NCBI RefSeq assembly: GCF_003149105.1
Contig: NZ_QGDS01000010.1
Coordinates: 1-64,000, forward strand
DNA from: Faecalicatena contorta
Lineage (GTDB): Bacteria > Bacillota > Clostridia > Lachnospirales > Lachnospiraceae
Direction of reading: 5' to 3'
DNA length: 64,000 nt
Shown here: one piece after another, positions 19,459-29,360 of the stretch
Layout: the number at the start of each line of letters is the position of its first letter
How positions within the stretch are numbered: position 1 is the first letter of the stretch
Notes under the pieces: generated by a model
Seen by the model: the letters and a program-made list of their open reading frames with translations, nothing else
Told to the model about the DNA's origin: nothing
Database searches by the model: none
Program-made: the position numbers and the translations under genes

Positions 19459-20592
19459 TTACCCTTGTACCTGAAGAAGTTTCTGTTTCAGTTCATTCTC
19501 CAGACGCAGCATCTCTTTTTCTGCCTCCCGGCGCTTCTGCCGGCCTTCCTGCTGAATATGCAGCACTTCATCCAAAGTGGAAATCAAAGATTCATTTGTT
19601 ATCTTCAAGGTCTCAATGTCTACAATACCTCTCTCCGATTCTTTTGCAGTCTCAATCGTCGCCATCTTCAACTTCTCTGCATTTTTCTTCAGAAGTTCAT
19701 TTGTCATATCTGTCACTTCGCGCTGCGCTGCTGCGGCCTGTGCCGAATGTTCCACCCCAAGGGCAAGAACCATCTGGCTCTTCCACAGCGGTATCGTATT
19801 CACAATCGTGGACTGTATCTTCTCAACCATAAGTGTATCATTTCCCTGAACCAGCCGGATCTGAGGTGCTGTCTGTATGGAAATAGTTCTGGTCAGCTCC
19901 AGGTCATGTATCTTTTTCTCGAACCTGTTGCACATGGAGTCCAAATCTTTCGCCGCCTGTGCATCCTCCGGCAGCCCGCTCTGCTGTGCCTTCGCAAGAA
20001 GCTCCGGCAGTTTTGTATTTCTAATCTCCTGCAGCTTTTTCTTACCTGCCAGTACATACATGGACAATTCCTTAAAATAGGTGAGGTTTACATCATACAT
20101 CTTGTCCAATATAGCAATATCCTTCAATAATTGCACCTGATGATTTTCAAGCACTTTGCATATCTGGTTAATATTTGTCTCTGCCTTGGCATATTTCGCT
20201 TTCATTGCGGAAATCTTATTTGAGGTCTTTTTAAAGATTCCTAAAAATCCTTTTTCCTCCTCCTCGCCAAAATCCTTCAGTTCCCGCACAACGCCTGACA
20301 GAAGCTCTCCAACTTCTCCCAAGTCCTTTGTCTTCACATTCTCAAGAGCCGTTTCAGAAAAATCTGCCATCTTCTTCTGGGTTCCTGCGCCGTATTGCAA
20401 AATCACTGCGGAATTAGTCAAATCAATCTGGCTGGCAAATGTATCCACTGCCTGTCTTTCTGATTCAGACAAAATGCTGTCATTAAAAGAAGCCTCTTCC
20501 ACAGCAGCAGGTTTTACAGCCTGTTTTTCTTCCCGGAAAGGTTCCAGTGTCAATGTAGGTGCCGCAGCAAATCCTTCAAATTCGTTGTTCAT
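19459..20592 (-). CDS. TelA/YaaN-family protein (toxic anion resistance family)
   Basis: 377 residues, mostly helical and probably coiled-coil, matching the TelA family (PF05816) in blocks such as QIDLTNSAVILQYGAGTQKKMADFS, IPLWKSQMVLALGVEHSAQA and ESLISTLDEVLHIQQEGR. Members are linked to tellurite or cell-envelope stress tolerance, with no agreed biochemical role. Start: GGAGG in the codons after the first ATG (20607) lies 8 bases before the ATG at 20592 (MNNEFEG). It follows the XpaC-like gene by 17 bases, the same xpaC-yaaN pairing known in Bacillus. Confidence 0.85.
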   Translation of the reverse strand: MNNEFEGFAAAPTLTLEPFREEKQAVKPAAVEEASFNDSILSESERQAVDTFASQIDLTNSAVILQYGAGTQKKMADFSETALENVKTKDLGEVGELLSGVVRELKDFGEEEEKGFLGIFKKTSNKISAMKAKYAKAETNINQICKVLENHQVQLLKDIAILDKMYDVNLTYFKELSMYVLAGKKKLQEIRNTKLPELLAKAQQSGLPEDAQAAKDLDSMCNRFEKKIHDLELTRTISIQTAPQIRLVQGNDTLMVEKIQSTIVNTIPLWKSQMVLALGVEHSAQAAAAQREVTDMTNELLKKNAEKLKMATIETAKESERGIVDIETLKITNESLISTLDEVLHIQQEGRQKRREAEKEMLRLENELKQKLLQVQG

Positions 20593-20609
20593 GTTATTTT
20601 CCTCCATGA

Positions 20610-21881
20610 TTAAAAGTCATCCTTTGTAAGACCTTCCTGTGCCAGCATTGTATTCAGCACAGATATATCTGCAGACACATTCCATGCCGTATCCTTGAAC
20701 AAACTATCTAAAAGCTTTTCAAACGCCACATTCAATGTGTCTAATGTCTTTTCAATCTCCTCTTTTGATGAAATAATATTCTCCCCCTGCACCGGCTGGG
20801 CATCCAGCTCCTCGTACGCTTCCAAAAGCTTAACCGTAGTGGGCAGATAATATTCCATTAGTCTCCTGATATCAGAGATATTTTCAGGATTCTGCTGTAC
20901 CCGGTTAAAAATCTTAGCTACCAGCATCTCTATCCGGTATATCTTAGCAGAAATCTCCTCTCCTGGAATTGCATCATTACATTCACGGATCTTTTTAATG
21001 TATTCATCCCCGGCACGGACAATTTCCTGTACCTGAGGATCCATATTCGCCTGCTCTTGAGCCTGGCGCTCTTTTGCAAGCCTTTCTTCCAGTTTCTGCC
21101 TCTCCACATTCTGCATCAGCTCAGTATACTGTCCATAAGCCTTATCGCTTACAATAAGACAAGTTTTCTGATGGTCCAGATGTCCCTGCCGGAACCATCT
21201 TTTTTGTATCATTTTCTCAATGTCTTTCACCACATATTTGTGGGGCTTTTTTAGCCTTTCTGCCAGTTCCTTTATCTCGCAGTATTCCTTTCCCTCAAGC
21301 TCCTGGATGTAAGTTCTGAATCTCTTCACCCTGCCTAAAAGTACCCTGCCTGCATTACCCAAAATCACGCTGCCGACAAAAAAGGGAGCCAGAATTCCCA
21401 TTGCAATCTGAAGCCACGTTCCAAAATAATGACCCATCAGTACTGTTCCGATCAACAGAAACAACATTGTAAGGAACGTCCCGATTCCCACGGTCCATCC
21501 TGTCACAGTCATAACGATTCCGCCGACTTTCATCCCCGGTGTCTGGATAAACAAGCCGGAAGTTTTCTGCAGCGCGGTTGATTCCTGTGAAGCACGGTAT
21601 TGCCTGTCCCCTGCCTGATTTCTTTCTTCTCCATACATATAGGGATTCCGGTCCTGTTCCCAACCGTACCCATGCCGCTGTGCCCTACGCTGATACTTGT
21701 ACATATCTCTGGCGGCACGCCTGCTCATATTCGACAATCCCTTCCCCAGACCGCCCATGGCGCCGTTGATGGTGTTTGTAATTGTCTGATTCAGCCTGTT
21801 AAAGTCCTGGGAATCTATGGCATCCTGCACCGTTCGCTTGATATCCTCCCCAAATCTTTCCCAATCCTGGTTCATTCTCAT
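20610..21881 (-). CDS. XpaC-family membrane protein
   Basis: 423 residues. The N-terminus is polar and rich in Arg/Gln/Tyr. Two hydrophobic segments lie near residues 122-180 (VGGIVMTVTGWTVGIGTFLT; LQIAMGILAPFFVGSVILG). An HTH-like stretch (EIKELAERLKKPHKYVVKDI) is followed by a helical C-terminal domain, the layout of XpaC proteins (PF10112). The family name comes from an old X-phosphate hydrolysis phenotype; the true role is unknown. Paired with the TelA-like gene in one operon. Confidence 0.8.
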   Translation of the reverse strand: MRMNQDWERFGEDIKRTVQDAIDSQDFNRLNQTITNTINGAMGGLGKGLSNMSRRAARDMYKYQRRAQRHGYGWEQDRNPYMYGEERNQAGDRQYRASQESTALQKTSGLFIQTPGMKVGGIVMTVTGWTVGIGTFLTMLFLLIGTVLMGHYFGTWLQIAMGILAPFFVGSVILGNAGRVLLGRVKRFRTYIQELEGKEYCEIKELAERLKKPHKYVVKDIEKMIQKRWFRQGHLDHQKTCLIVSDKAYGQYTELMQNVERQKLEERLAKERQAQEQANMDPQVQEIVRAGDEYIKKIRECNDAIPGEEISAKIYRIEMLVAKIFNRVQQNPENISDIRRLMEYYLPTTVKLLEAYEELDAQPVQGENIISSKEEIEKTLDTLNVAFEKLLDSLFKDTAWNVSADISVLNTMLAQEGLTKDDF

Positions 21882-21915
21882 TCCACCTGCCTTATCAAAA
21901 ATCTATTTAGAAAGC

Positions 21916-21944
21916 TTGACCTCTTATTTCTTTTATATGATAAT
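21916..21944 (+). promoter_or_regulatory. Promoter of the RluA-like gene
   Basis: TTGACC (21916-21921) and GATAAT (21939-21944) with a 17-base spacer on the plus strand, about 58 bases before the start codon at 22002. Confidence 0.6.
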
Positions 21945-21945
21945 C

Positions 21946-21974
21946 AGTGTAGTCAGATTTTTCTGAAAAGTCAA
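21946..21974 (-). promoter_or_regulatory. Promoter of the xpaC-telA operon
   Basis: TTGACT (21969-21974) and TACACT (21946-21951) with a 17-base spacer on the minus strand. It is back-to-back with the promoter of the divergent RluA-like gene. Confidence 0.6.
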
Positions 21975-22001
21975 GGAAATACCACTAAAGGAGCAAAGAA
22001 A

Positions 22002-22679
22002 ATGACCCCTGATATTTTATTTGAAGACCCGGATATTATCGTATGCCGCAAACCGTCCGGAGTGCCTACACAGAGCAGCCGTATCGGAACACCTGATATG
22101 GTCAGCATCCTGAAAAACCATATCTATAAAAACAGTCCCCAAAAACAGCCGCCTTATCTGGCCGTGATTCATCGTCTGGACCAGCCCGTAGAAGGACTTC
22201 TCGTATTTGCTAAAACCCAGGCTGCGGCGAAAAACCTGAATAAGCAATTGACAGAATATGGATTCGGAAAACATTACCGCGCCCTCCTGGATGGTATTCC
22301 CTCCTGTCCGGAAGGAGATCTGGAAGATTATCTAATAAAAGACAGCAGAACCAATTCCTCCCGCATATGCTCCAGCAATACTGCGGGAGCAAAAAAGGCT
22401 CTCCTTCATTATAAAGTTATAGAAACTCAGCCGCCCTACTCACTTGCAGAAATCACTTTAAAGACAGGCCGGCATCATCAAATCAGGGTGCAGATGGCAC
22501 ACATGGGAACGCCCATCGCTGGTGACAAAAAGTACGGCATACAAAAAAAACATTCTGCCATCGGAACTCTTCAGCTATTTGCCTGCCGCTTGACATTTTA
22601 TCATCCCCGGACCAATGAACACATGGAGTTTCATCTCAACACACCAGAAGATTCTATGAAAAGTTTACAAACTCCGTAG
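22002..22679 (+). CDS. RluA-family pseudouridine synthase
   Basis: 225 residues, a compact RluA-type catalytic domain without an N-terminal S4 domain. The catalytic aspartate is in HRLDQPVEGLLVFAK, and the family C-terminal segments TGRHHQIRVQMAHMGTPIAGDKKYG are present. It should isomerise a uridine in rRNA or tRNA; the site is unknown. Start: ATG 22002 with AAAGGAG 8 bases upstream. The frame is open far upstream, but that overlaps the divergent xpaC coding region and promoter. Confidence 0.88.
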   Translation: MTPDILFEDPDIIVCRKPSGVPTQSSRIGTPDMVSILKNHIYKNSPQKQPPYLAVIHRLDQPVEGLLVFAKTQAAAKNLNKQLTEYGFGKHYRALLDGIPSCPEGDLEDYLIKDSRTNSSRICSSNTAGAKKALLHYKVIETQPPYSLAEITLKTGRHHQIRVQMAHMGTPIAGDKKYGIQKKHSAIGTLQLFACRLTFYHPRTNEHMEFHLNTPEDSMKSLQTP

Positions 22680-22734
22680 TGCAGTTTCCTGGAGTTCGTA
22701 CTCTGCCGGACATTCGAAGCATCTTCCGGCAGAG

Positions 22735-22771
22735 CAAAAAACTGCTGCACCCTCTATGAGCTGCAGCAGTT
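22735..22771 (-). terminator. Terminator of the glgC-glgD-spoVG operon
   Basis: Stem AACTGCTGCA/TGCAGCAGTT (22740-22771) followed on the minus strand by a T run. A second stem CTCTGCCGGA/TCCGGCAGAG (22701-22734) lies just beyond and may serve the plus-strand RluA-like gene, although no T-tract follows it. Confidence 0.7.
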
Positions 22772-22792
22772 TTACATCTACTCCTACTTCAA

Positions 22793-23080
22793 TTACATTT
22801 CTTCAGGAACTGATTCTGATTCTTCCTCAACTGATTCAGAATATTTTTCTAGAATTGTGGTCTGAATACGTTCTCTGGTGCCGCAATTGATTGGGTGCGC
22901 GATGTCGCGGTATTCGCCGTCAAGCGCTTTCTTGCTGGGCATTGCTATGAATAAGCCCTTCTCACCTTCAATCACTTTGATATCATGAACTACAAATTCA
23001 TCGTCAATGGTGATAGAAACGACTGCCTTTAACTTACCTTCCTTTGTTACTCTGCGCACACGTACATCTGTAATCTGCAT
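22793..23080 (-). CDS. spoVG: SpoVG regulator
   Basis: 95 residues starting [11 protein letters not shown], the canonical SpoVG N-terminus, with [24 protein letters not shown] and YRDIAHPIN. SpoVG is a small RNA/DNA-binding regulator of sporulation and envelope functions in Firmicutes. The frame extends 10 codons upstream; I chose the conserved start even though its ribosome site (AAAGGGG) is about 11 bases away. It lies 38 bases after glgD. Confidence 0.95.
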   Translation of the reverse strand: MQITDVRVRRVTKEGKLKAVVSITIDDEFVVHDIKVIEGEKGLFIAMPSKKALDGEYRDIAHPINCGTRERIQTTILEKYSESVEEESESVPEEM

Positions 23081-23118
23081 AACATTCAAGTCCCCTTTCT
23101 CTGCCTGCATTCGTAAGA

Positions 23119-24237
23119 TTATAATGCATACCGTTCGTTTTTCTCAACTACCACTTTTACTCCATCCTCGCCAACATGTCTCGTGTTCGCCCTTATCGTA
23201 TCACGACTCTCAATAATACAATTTTCAATATACGTATTATCCCCCAGATAAACATCATTCAGGATAACAGAATTCTTGATGACGCAATTATTGCCCACAA
23301 ATACTTTCTTAAACAGTATCGAATTTTCCACTGTACCGTTAATGATACTTCCGCTTCCGATAATGCTGTTCTTCACAACCGCGCCCGGATTGTATTTAGC
23401 AGGCGGAAGGTCGCTGACCTTGGACTTCACCGGTGGAAGTTCTTTGAAGAAATAATTACGCACCTCCGGCTTCAGGAAATCCATATTTGTGTGGTAATAT
23501 GCCTCCACTGTTGAGATGTTGCTCCAGTAGCTGTTTATCTTATAACCGTATATTTTCTTCAAATTCTTATAACGAATCAGAATATCGGTTACAAAATCAT
23601 GTCTTTCCTCTTCTGCACAGTGCTCGACGAGGTCTATTAACTGTCTTCTCCTGATGATATAGATACCAGTAGAGATTGTCTGGGAGTGAGCCACCATTGG
23701 CTTTTCTTCAAATGCTTCAATTCTGGCAGATTCATTCATGCGTACTGTTCCAAACCGTGTCGCATCTTCTCCTGTTTCCAGGTCCTTACACACTACTGTA
23801 ATATCAGCTTTTTTTGCAATATGATACTCAAGCACCTTATTGTAATCCAGCTTGTACACTGCATCTCCAGATGAAATAATCACATAAGGCTCATGGCATC
23901 TCTTCAGGAAATCAAGATTCTGATAAATAGCATCTGCGGTTCCACGGTACCAGTATCCATTCTCCGCTGTTATCGTCGGAGTAAATATGTAAAGACCTCC
24001 CTGTTTCCTTCCAAAATCCCACCATTTTGATGAGTTCAAATGTTCATTCACAGATCTTGCATTGTACTGTGTCAGTACGGCAACTTTCTGTATATGTGAA
24101 TTCGACATATTACTCAGCGCAAAATCAATTGCTCTGTAGCTGGCAGCTATAGGCATTGCTGCCGTTGCCCGTCTGGACGTTAAATCCAGCATTCTTCTGC
24201 TGTTACCACCCGCTAAAATAATACCTACTGCTCTCAT
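23119..24237 (-). CDS. glgD: Glycogen biosynthesis protein GlgD
   Basis: 372 residues, paralogous to ADP-glucose pyrophosphorylase, starting [16 protein letters not shown] with a C-terminal left-handed beta-helix. The family's catalytic residues are partly lost; in Firmicutes GlgD is known to pair with GlgC as a modulatory subunit. Its ATG overlaps the glgC stop by 4 bases, so translation is coupled, consistent with a mixed complex. Confidence 0.93.
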   Translation of the reverse strand: MRAVGIILAGGNSRRMLDLTSRRATAAMPIAASYRAIDFALSNMSNSHIQKVAVLTQYNARSVNEHLNSSKWWDFGRKQGGLYIFTPTITAENGYWYRGTADAIYQNLDFLKRCHEPYVIISSGDAVYKLDYNKVLEYHIAKKADITVVCKDLETGEDATRFGTVRMNESARIEAFEEKPMVAHSQTISTGIYIIRRRQLIDLVEHCAEEERHDFVTDILIRYKNLKKIYGYKINSYWSNISTVEAYYHTNMDFLKPEVRNYFFKELPPVKSKVSDLPPAKYNPGAVVKNSIIGSGSIINGTVENSILFKKVFVGNNCVIKNSVILNDVYLGDNTYIENCIIESRDTIRANTRHVGEDGVKVVVEKNERYAL

Positions 24238-25508
24238 ATCCGTTCACCTGCCTTTATTAATGTCTCACCGCTTGCAAGTACTCCATCGTTGTAATCCTCT
24301 GACGACGTAACACCACTAATGGCGGTATTCTTACTAATCTTCACTCCGGATGGTATCACAGAGTTCTCTCCAATTGTAGCAAGCCCGCCGCCGTATACAC
24401 CCGGCTTCTCCATATTCGGAACATCTTCTCCAATACCGATCACGACATCATTTCCAATCTCAGTATCCTCAGCAATAATTGCTTTATCAATGATACAATT
24501 ATCTCCGATTGTGACTCCTCTCATAATAATCGAATCTCTGATGATACTTCCCCTGCCGACAGTCACACCGCCTCCAAGCACTGAATTACGGACTTCTCCA
24601 TAAATCTCAGAGCCGTTGCTTATGATACATCTGTCAATAACAGCTTCTTCTGAAATATACTGAGGCGGAATATTTGCACTGTTGGTGTAAATCTTCCAGA
24701 ACTCCTCATACAGGTTGAACTCAGGAATGATATCAATCAATTCCATATTTGCTTCCCAGTAAGAGCTAAGAGTTCCCACATCCTTCCAATATCCATTATA
24801 TTCATAGGCAAACATCCGTTTCCCATTCTCATGGCAATATGGAATAATGTGCTTTCCAAAATCACAGTTTGGCTGTTCAGAAAGCTTCAGCAATGCATCT
24901 TTAAGCACCGGCCAGCTAAATATGTATATTCCCATAGATGCCAGGTTACTGCTTGGCTTCTCCGGCTTTTCTTCAAATTCTTTAATCCGGCTTTCTTCAT
25001 CTGTAACGACAATACCAAAACGGCTTGCTTCCTCTATTGGCACAGGCATAGCTGCGATTGTTACATCAGACTGATTTGCCTTATGAAAATCCAGCATTAC
25101 CTCATAATCCATTTTATAAATATGGTCCCCTGAAAGAATGAGCACATAATCGGGATTATAAGTCTCCATATAGTCCAGATTCTGATAAATAGCATTCGCC
25201 GTACCCGTATACCATTCACTACTTGTACTTTTTTCATAAGGTGGCAGAATCGTCACACCTCCGACATTTCTATCCAAATCCCACGGGATACCAATCCCAA
25301 TATGAGTATTCAAGCGTAAAGGCTGGTACTGTGTCAGCACACCTACAGTATCAACACCAGAATTAATACAGTTACTGAGCGGAAAATCAATGATACGGTA
25401 CTTGCCCCCAAAAGCTACTGCCGGCTTGGCTACTTTTGCGGTAAGAACCCCCAGTCTGCTGCCTTGTCCACCTGCCAGCAGCATAGCAATCATCTCTTTC
25501 TTAATCAT
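24234..25508 (-). CDS. glgC: Glucose-1-phosphate adenylyltransferase
   Basis: 424 residues making ADP-glucose from glucose 1-phosphate and ATP, the first committed step of glycogen synthesis. It shows [16 protein letters not shown] (nucleotide-binding loop), [34 protein letters not shown] and the FEEKP segment. A beta-helix with hexapeptide repeats fills the C-terminus. No glgA, glgB or glgP lies in the window. A TATAAT at 25540-25545 on the minus strand is a likely -10 for this operon. Confidence 0.96.
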   Translation of the reverse strand: MIKKEMIAMLLAGGQGSRLGVLTAKVAKPAVAFGGKYRIIDFPLSNCINSGVDTVGVLTQYQPLRLNTHIGIGIPWDLDRNVGGVTILPPYEKSTSSEWYTGTANAIYQNLDYMETYNPDYVLILSGDHIYKMDYEVMLDFHKANQSDVTIAAMPVPIEEASRFGIVVTDEESRIKEFEEKPEKPSSNLASMGIYIFSWPVLKDALLKLSEQPNCDFGKHIIPYCHENGKRMFAYEYNGYWKDVGTLSSYWEANMELIDIIPEFNLYEEFWKIYTNSANIPPQYISEEAVIDRCIISNGSEIYGEVRNSVLGGGVTVGRGSIIRDSIIMRGVTIGDNCIIDKAIIAEDTEIGNDVVIGIGEDVPNMEKPGVYGGGLATIGENSVIPSGVKISKNTAISGVTSSEDYNDGVLASGETLIKAGERI

Positions 25509-25654
25509 GTCGTCACCTCATTTCTAGTTGATTGGATTTATTATAACACATTTTTTCTCGTTTGTGCACATTTTTTACAATTTTTTAATTCAATGTTTTT
25601 ACTTTTTGTCATTTTTGCACAAAAAGAACATCTTTAAAAATTCCCCATATATAG

Positions 25655-25660
25655 TATAAT
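25655..25660 (+). promoter_or_regulatory. Probable -10 element for murC
   Basis: TATAAT on the plus strand, 64 bases before the murC start. The -35 region (CTTTAA) is poor. Confidence 0.45.
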
Positions 25661-25723
25661 ATAAAAAACAGTTAAAGTTTATGACTATTTCCAAAATTTT
25701 ACAACCCAGGAAGGAATAAATAT

Positions 25724-27100
25724 ATGTATAAGATTAATTTCAAAAAACCAATCCATATCCATTTCATAGGAATTGGAGGCATTAGTATGAGCGGACTCGC
25801 AGAAATACTTCACAAAGAAGGGTTCACTGTTTCCGGTTCGGATTCCAGAAAATCACCGCTCACCAATCAGCTTGAGGAAAAAGGTGTTCGGATTTTCTAC
25901 GGTCAGAGTGCCTCGAATATTATAGATGGAATTGATTGCGTGGTATATACAGCCGCCGTAAGCAGGGATAACCCGGAACTGATTGAAGCAGTTGCCCGGA
26001 AAATCCCCATGCTTACACGTGCCGAACTGCTTGGACAGCTCATGAAGAATTACAGCACTCCTATTGCCATATCAGGAACACATGGAAAAACAACAACCAC
26101 CTCTATGATTTCCCATATTCTTCTGGAGGGGAACCTGGATCCCACTATATCCGTAGGCGGCATCCTGCAGGCTATCGGGGGAAATATACGTGTTGGAAAT
26201 TCAGGGACATTCATCACTGAAGCCTGTGAATACACGAATAGCTTCCTTGACTTTAATCCTAAAATCAGTGTCATTCTTAACATCGAGGAGGATCATCTTG
26301 ATTTCTTCAAAGACCTGGAAGACATCCGCCATTCCTTTCATCAGTTTGCAGCGCTGCTTCCGTCTGACGGAACCCTTGTTATTAATACAGACATCCAGAA
26401 CTATGAAGAAATCTGTCAGGGACTCCACTGCCGCACTGTCACCTATGGAAGCGCTCCTTCTTCGGATTACAGTGCACAGAATATCAGTTATGATGACAAG
26501 GGCAGGGTTTCTTTTGATTTGCTCCGCAAAGGTAAGCAGGCTGAACATATCGTTCTTTCCGTGACCGGTGACCATAATGTATCAAATGCACTGTCCTCTA
26601 TTGCTGTTGGAGAGCTCCTTGATATTCCTATGGATATCATTCAGAAAGGGCTGATTTCCTTTTCAGGAACCGACCGCCGTTTTGAATATAAAGGTACTTT
26701 AAACGGCACTACTATCGTAGATGATTATGCACATCATCCGACGGAGATTGCAGCCACCTTAAAAGCTGCACAACATTACCCTCATAATAAACTATGGTGT
26801 GTATTCCAACCTCATACTTATACCCGTACGAAAGCATTTTTCCGGGAATTTGCCGAATCCCTTTCCCATGCAGACCATGTTGTTCTGGCTGATATTTATG
26901 CTGCCAGGGAGACCGACACTCTTGGAATTTCGTCGAAAGACCTTTCAAATGAGATTCGGCGCACCGGTACGGATTCACACTACTTTTCTAGTTTCGAAAA
27001 AATTGAGAATTTCTTAAAAAAGAATTGTAAACCTGGTGACCTGTTGATAACTATGGGGGCCGGAGATGTTGTAAACATTGGAGAAGACCTTTTAAAATAG
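25724..27100 (+). CDS. murC: UDP-N-acetylmuramate--L-alanine ligase
   Basis: 458 residues. The Mur ligase N-terminal Rossmann fold is GIGGISMSGLAEIL, the ATP loop SGTHGKTTTTSMI, and the C-terminal blocks are VDDYAHHPTEI and FQPHTYTRT. It adds L-Ala to UDP-MurNAc in peptidoglycan precursor synthesis in the cytoplasm. The ribosome site AGGAAGG lies about 9 bases upstream. It is the first plus-strand gene before the primosome cluster, but a separate promoter region intervenes. Confidence 0.97.
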   Translation: MYKINFKKPIHIHFIGIGGISMSGLAEILHKEGFTVSGSDSRKSPLTNQLEEKGVRIFYGQSASNIIDGIDCVVYTAAVSRDNPELIEAVARKIPMLTRAELLGQLMKNYSTPIAISGTHGKTTTTSMISHILLEGNLDPTISVGGILQAIGGNIRVGNSGTFITEACEYTNSFLDFNPKISVILNIEEDHLDFFKDLEDIRHSFHQFAALLPSDGTLVINTDIQNYEEICQGLHCRTVTYGSAPSSDYSAQNISYDDKGRVSFDLLRKGKQAEHIVLSVTGDHNVSNALSSIAVGELLDIPMDIIQKGLISFSGTDRRFEYKGTLNGTTIVDDYAHHPTEIAATLKAAQHYPHNKLWCVFQPHTYTRTKAFFREFAESLSHADHVVLADIYAARETDTLGISSKDLSNEIRRTGTDSHYFSSFEKIENFLKKNCKPGDLLITMGAGDVVNIGEDLLK

Positions 27101-27103
27101 GAC

Positions 27104-27135
27104 TTATCCACATTTTCCACATAAAGTTATCTACA
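27104..27135. promoter_or_regulatory. Cluster of DnaA-box-like sequences
   Basis: A perfect DnaA box TTATCCACA (27104-27112) is followed by TTTTCCACA (27113-27121) and TTATCTACA (27127-27135), each one mismatch from the consensus. They lie 54-85 bases upstream of an extended -10 promoter for replication genes, so DnaA control is plausible. No AT-rich unwinding element or larger box array is seen, so this is not an obvious origin. Confidence 0.55.
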
Positions 27136-27185
27136 AAATACCTTGTTTTTGCCACGAAAAAGTGCTTTTTCCCTTTGCGATAAGA

Positions 27186-27194
27186 TGCTATAAT
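27186..27194 (+). promoter_or_regulatory. Extended -10 promoter of the dnaD-dnaI-prs operon
   Basis: TGCTATAAT (TGn extended -10) 52 bases before the DnaD-like start. The -35 position is T-rich and non-consensus, as is common with extended -10 promoters. Confidence 0.55.
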
Positions 27195-27245
27195 ACCTTT
27201 ACGCATGAGAACCGGTACAAAAATCAAAGGGTGGGGAAACATAAA

Positions 27246-28322
27246 ATGAAGACATTAACATTAAAAAATAAGTTTCAGACAAACATGACATTAATCACCA
27301 ACGACTTCATTGATAATTACATGATTCAGGCAAATGGTGAATTTGTAAAAGTATATTTGTTTCTGCTGCGGCATCTGGATGATCCTTGCTCCTCTCTGAC
27401 AATCTCAGTGATTGCAGACTGCCTGAACAATACAGAAAAAGATATACTAAGGGCCTTTAGATACTGGGAATCTGAAGGACTTTTAAGTTTGGAAAAAGAT
27501 AAGGACGGCAAGATTGTTGGGATTGAGCTGGAAAGAGCCCCTTCCATTGCCGCTGCCGGAAGGAAAATGACCGCCCTGAAGACCGTCTCAGCTCCTGCAA
27601 AAACTCCTGTGAAGGAGCAGGTAACAGATGAGGCGCCGCCTGAAGTACTCCCGATACCTAAGGCCATCCCTCTGACTTCTTTTAAGGCACAGAAGGAACT
27701 AAAGTCTCTTCTTTTTATTGCAGAGCAGTATTTAGGAAAGACATTGTCTAAAACAGATGTAGATGCTATTACATATTTTTACGAAACTCTGGGGATGTCT
27801 GCAGATTTGATAGAATACCTTATAGAATCCTGCGTGGAGAACGGACATAAAAGTATGCACTATATCCAAAAGGTTGCCTTATCCTGGGCCGATAATGGCA
27901 TTACTTCCGTAGAGCAGGCACGTCAGACTTCTTCTGCCTATCACAAGAATTGTTATACCGTTCTGAATGCATTTGGCATCAAGAACAGAGGGCCTGCGGC
28001 AGCCGAACTTGTTTTTATCAAAAAATGGACAGAGGAATTTGGCTTTGCTCTTGACATCATACAGGAGGCATGCAGCCGTACGATTACAGCCACGCACCAG
28101 CCAAGCTTCGAGTATGCAGACACAATTCTCACAAAGTGGAATGAGAACCAGGTACGCCACTTGCAAGATATCGCAGCCTTAGATGCAGCTTTCCTTAAAG
28201 AAAAGTCGGTTCAGAAAGCTGCCGGTATCAAACAGAGACCCGCCTCAAAAAATCTCAACAATTTTGAGAGACGAGCTTATGATATGGAATCTTTGGAAGA
28301 GCAACTATTAAACAGTAATTAG
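27246..28322 (+). CDS. DnaD/DnaB-like primosome protein
   Basis: 358 residues. A winged-helix N-terminus (about 1-95, LITNDFIDNYM...LTISVIADCL) precedes a low-complexity linker. A DnaD/DnaB_2 domain (about 150-225, AEQYLGKTLSKTDVDAITYF... NGHKSMHYIQKVAL) is followed by what looks like a second DnaD-type domain (about 235-315). Such proteins help load the replicative helicase in Firmicutes. Start: the ATG at 27246, after GGGTGGGG; the frame opens earlier but the upstream part overlaps the promoter. The loader gene follows by 12 bases. Confidence 0.85.
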   Translation: MKTLTLKNKFQTNMTLITNDFIDNYMIQANGEFVKVYLFLLRHLDDPCSSLTISVIADCLNNTEKDILRAFRYWESEGLLSLEKDKDGKIVGIELERAPSIAAAGRKMTALKTVSAPAKTPVKEQVTDEAPPEVLPIPKAIPLTSFKAQKELKSLLFIAEQYLGKTLSKTDVDAITYFYETLGMSADLIEYLIESCVENGHKSMHYIQKVALSWADNGITSVEQARQTSSAYHKNCYTVLNAFGIKNRGPAAAELVFIKKWTEEFGFALDIIQEACSRTITATHQPSFEYADTILTKWNENQVRHLQDIAALDAAFLKEKSVQKAAGIKQRPASKNLNNFERRAYDMESLEEQLLNSN

Positions 28323-28334
28323 AAGGAGCAGATT

Positions 28335-29360
28335 GTGGGACTTAAAGCATCGCAATATCAGGCTATTATGCGTGGTTACGAACAAAAACAGCTTCATAAC
28401 CGCGATATTTTGAGAAGACGCTATGAAGACGTCTATGATAAACTACCGGAATTTAAATCTTTAGATGATTCTATTTCTATCCTCTCTATCCAGTACGGTA
28501 AAAAGCTGCTGAACGGAGATGAGAGAGCAGTCGATCTGCTGAAAGAAGAACTGGCAATCTTAAGGAGCAGCAAGCAGGAACTGCTTCGCTCTACCGGATT
28601 CCCTCCGGATTATCTGGAGCCTCTCTATGATTGTAGGGACTGCAAGGATACCGGTTATATTGGAAACCAAAAGTGCCATTGCTTCAAAAAATCCGTCATT
28701 GGCCTCCTCTACGAACAGTCTAATCTGAACGAGATTCTAAAGCAGGAGAATTTTGATACGTTTTCTATTAATTACTATTCTAACAATTATGTAGACAGCA
28801 AGACAGGGCGTTCTTCTATGCAGGTAATACAGGATGCCCTTCATGTATGCCACAATTTCGTTGATACATTCAAGACAGACTTCCATAACCTGTTTTTATA
28901 CGGAGACGTGGGCGTTGGAAAGACCTTTCTCTCCAACTGCATTGCAAAGGAACTGATGGATAAGGAATTTTCCGTCCTTTACTTCTCTGCTTCAAAGTTT
29001 TTTTCTATTTTGGCAAAAAATACATTTGACAAAAATAATATTGATGCGCAGAATATGTATGAGTATATCTTTGATTGTGATCTGCTGATTATAGATGATT
29101 TAGGAACAGAATTTACCAATACATTTGTGGCATCACAGTTTTTTACCTGCATTAACGAACGGCTTCTCAGCCGTAAATCTACCATTATATCGACCAATCT
29201 TTCATTGGATACCCTGGCCGACTTATATACAGAACGGTCATTTTCCAGGATTACAAGTAATTACACTATGCTGAAGCTGATTGGTGACGATATCAGAATT
29301 AAAAAGAAATTAAAAAACAGGGAGGAACAGACATGTTACACCGCACAGAAAGAACTCTAG
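28335..29360 (+). CDS. DnaC/DnaI-type helicase-loader AAA+ ATPase
   Basis: 341 residues from a GTG start with AAGGAG 6 bases upstream. A helical N-terminal helicase-binding region is followed by a small zinc motif (CRDCKDTGYIG...CHC). The AAA+ domain shows Walker A GDVGVGKTF, Walker B LLIIDDLGTE and the arginine-finger region SFSRITSN. It should load DnaB-type helicase with the DnaD-like protein encoded just before it. Its last 28 bases overlap the PRPP synthetase gene. Confidence 0.9.
   Translation: MGLKASQYQAIMRGYEQKQLHNRDILRRRYEDVYDKLPEFKSLDDSISILSIQYGKKLLNGDERAVDLLKEELAILRSSKQELLRSTGFPPDYLEPLYDCRDCKDTGYIGNQKCHCFKKSVIGLLYEQSNLNEILKQENFDTFSINYYSNNYVDSKTGRSSMQVIQDALHVCHNFVDTFKTDFHNLFLYGDVGVGKTFLSNCIAKELMDKEFSVLYFSASKFFSILAKNTFDKNNIDAQNMYEYIFDCDLLIIDDLGTEFTNTFVASQFFTCINERLLSRKSTIISTNLSLDTLADLYTERSFSRITSNYTMLKLIGDDIRIKKKLKNREEQTCYTAQKEL

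Noticed and set aside
23119..24237. GlgD as a decayed glgC copy
   Set aside because: GlgD is a known Firmicutes subunit with altered catalytic residues, and the gene is intact and coupled to glgC.
27101..27245. Chromosomal origin of replication
   Set aside because: Only three DnaA-box-like sites lie here, with no dnaA/dnaN neighbours and no clear unwinding element.
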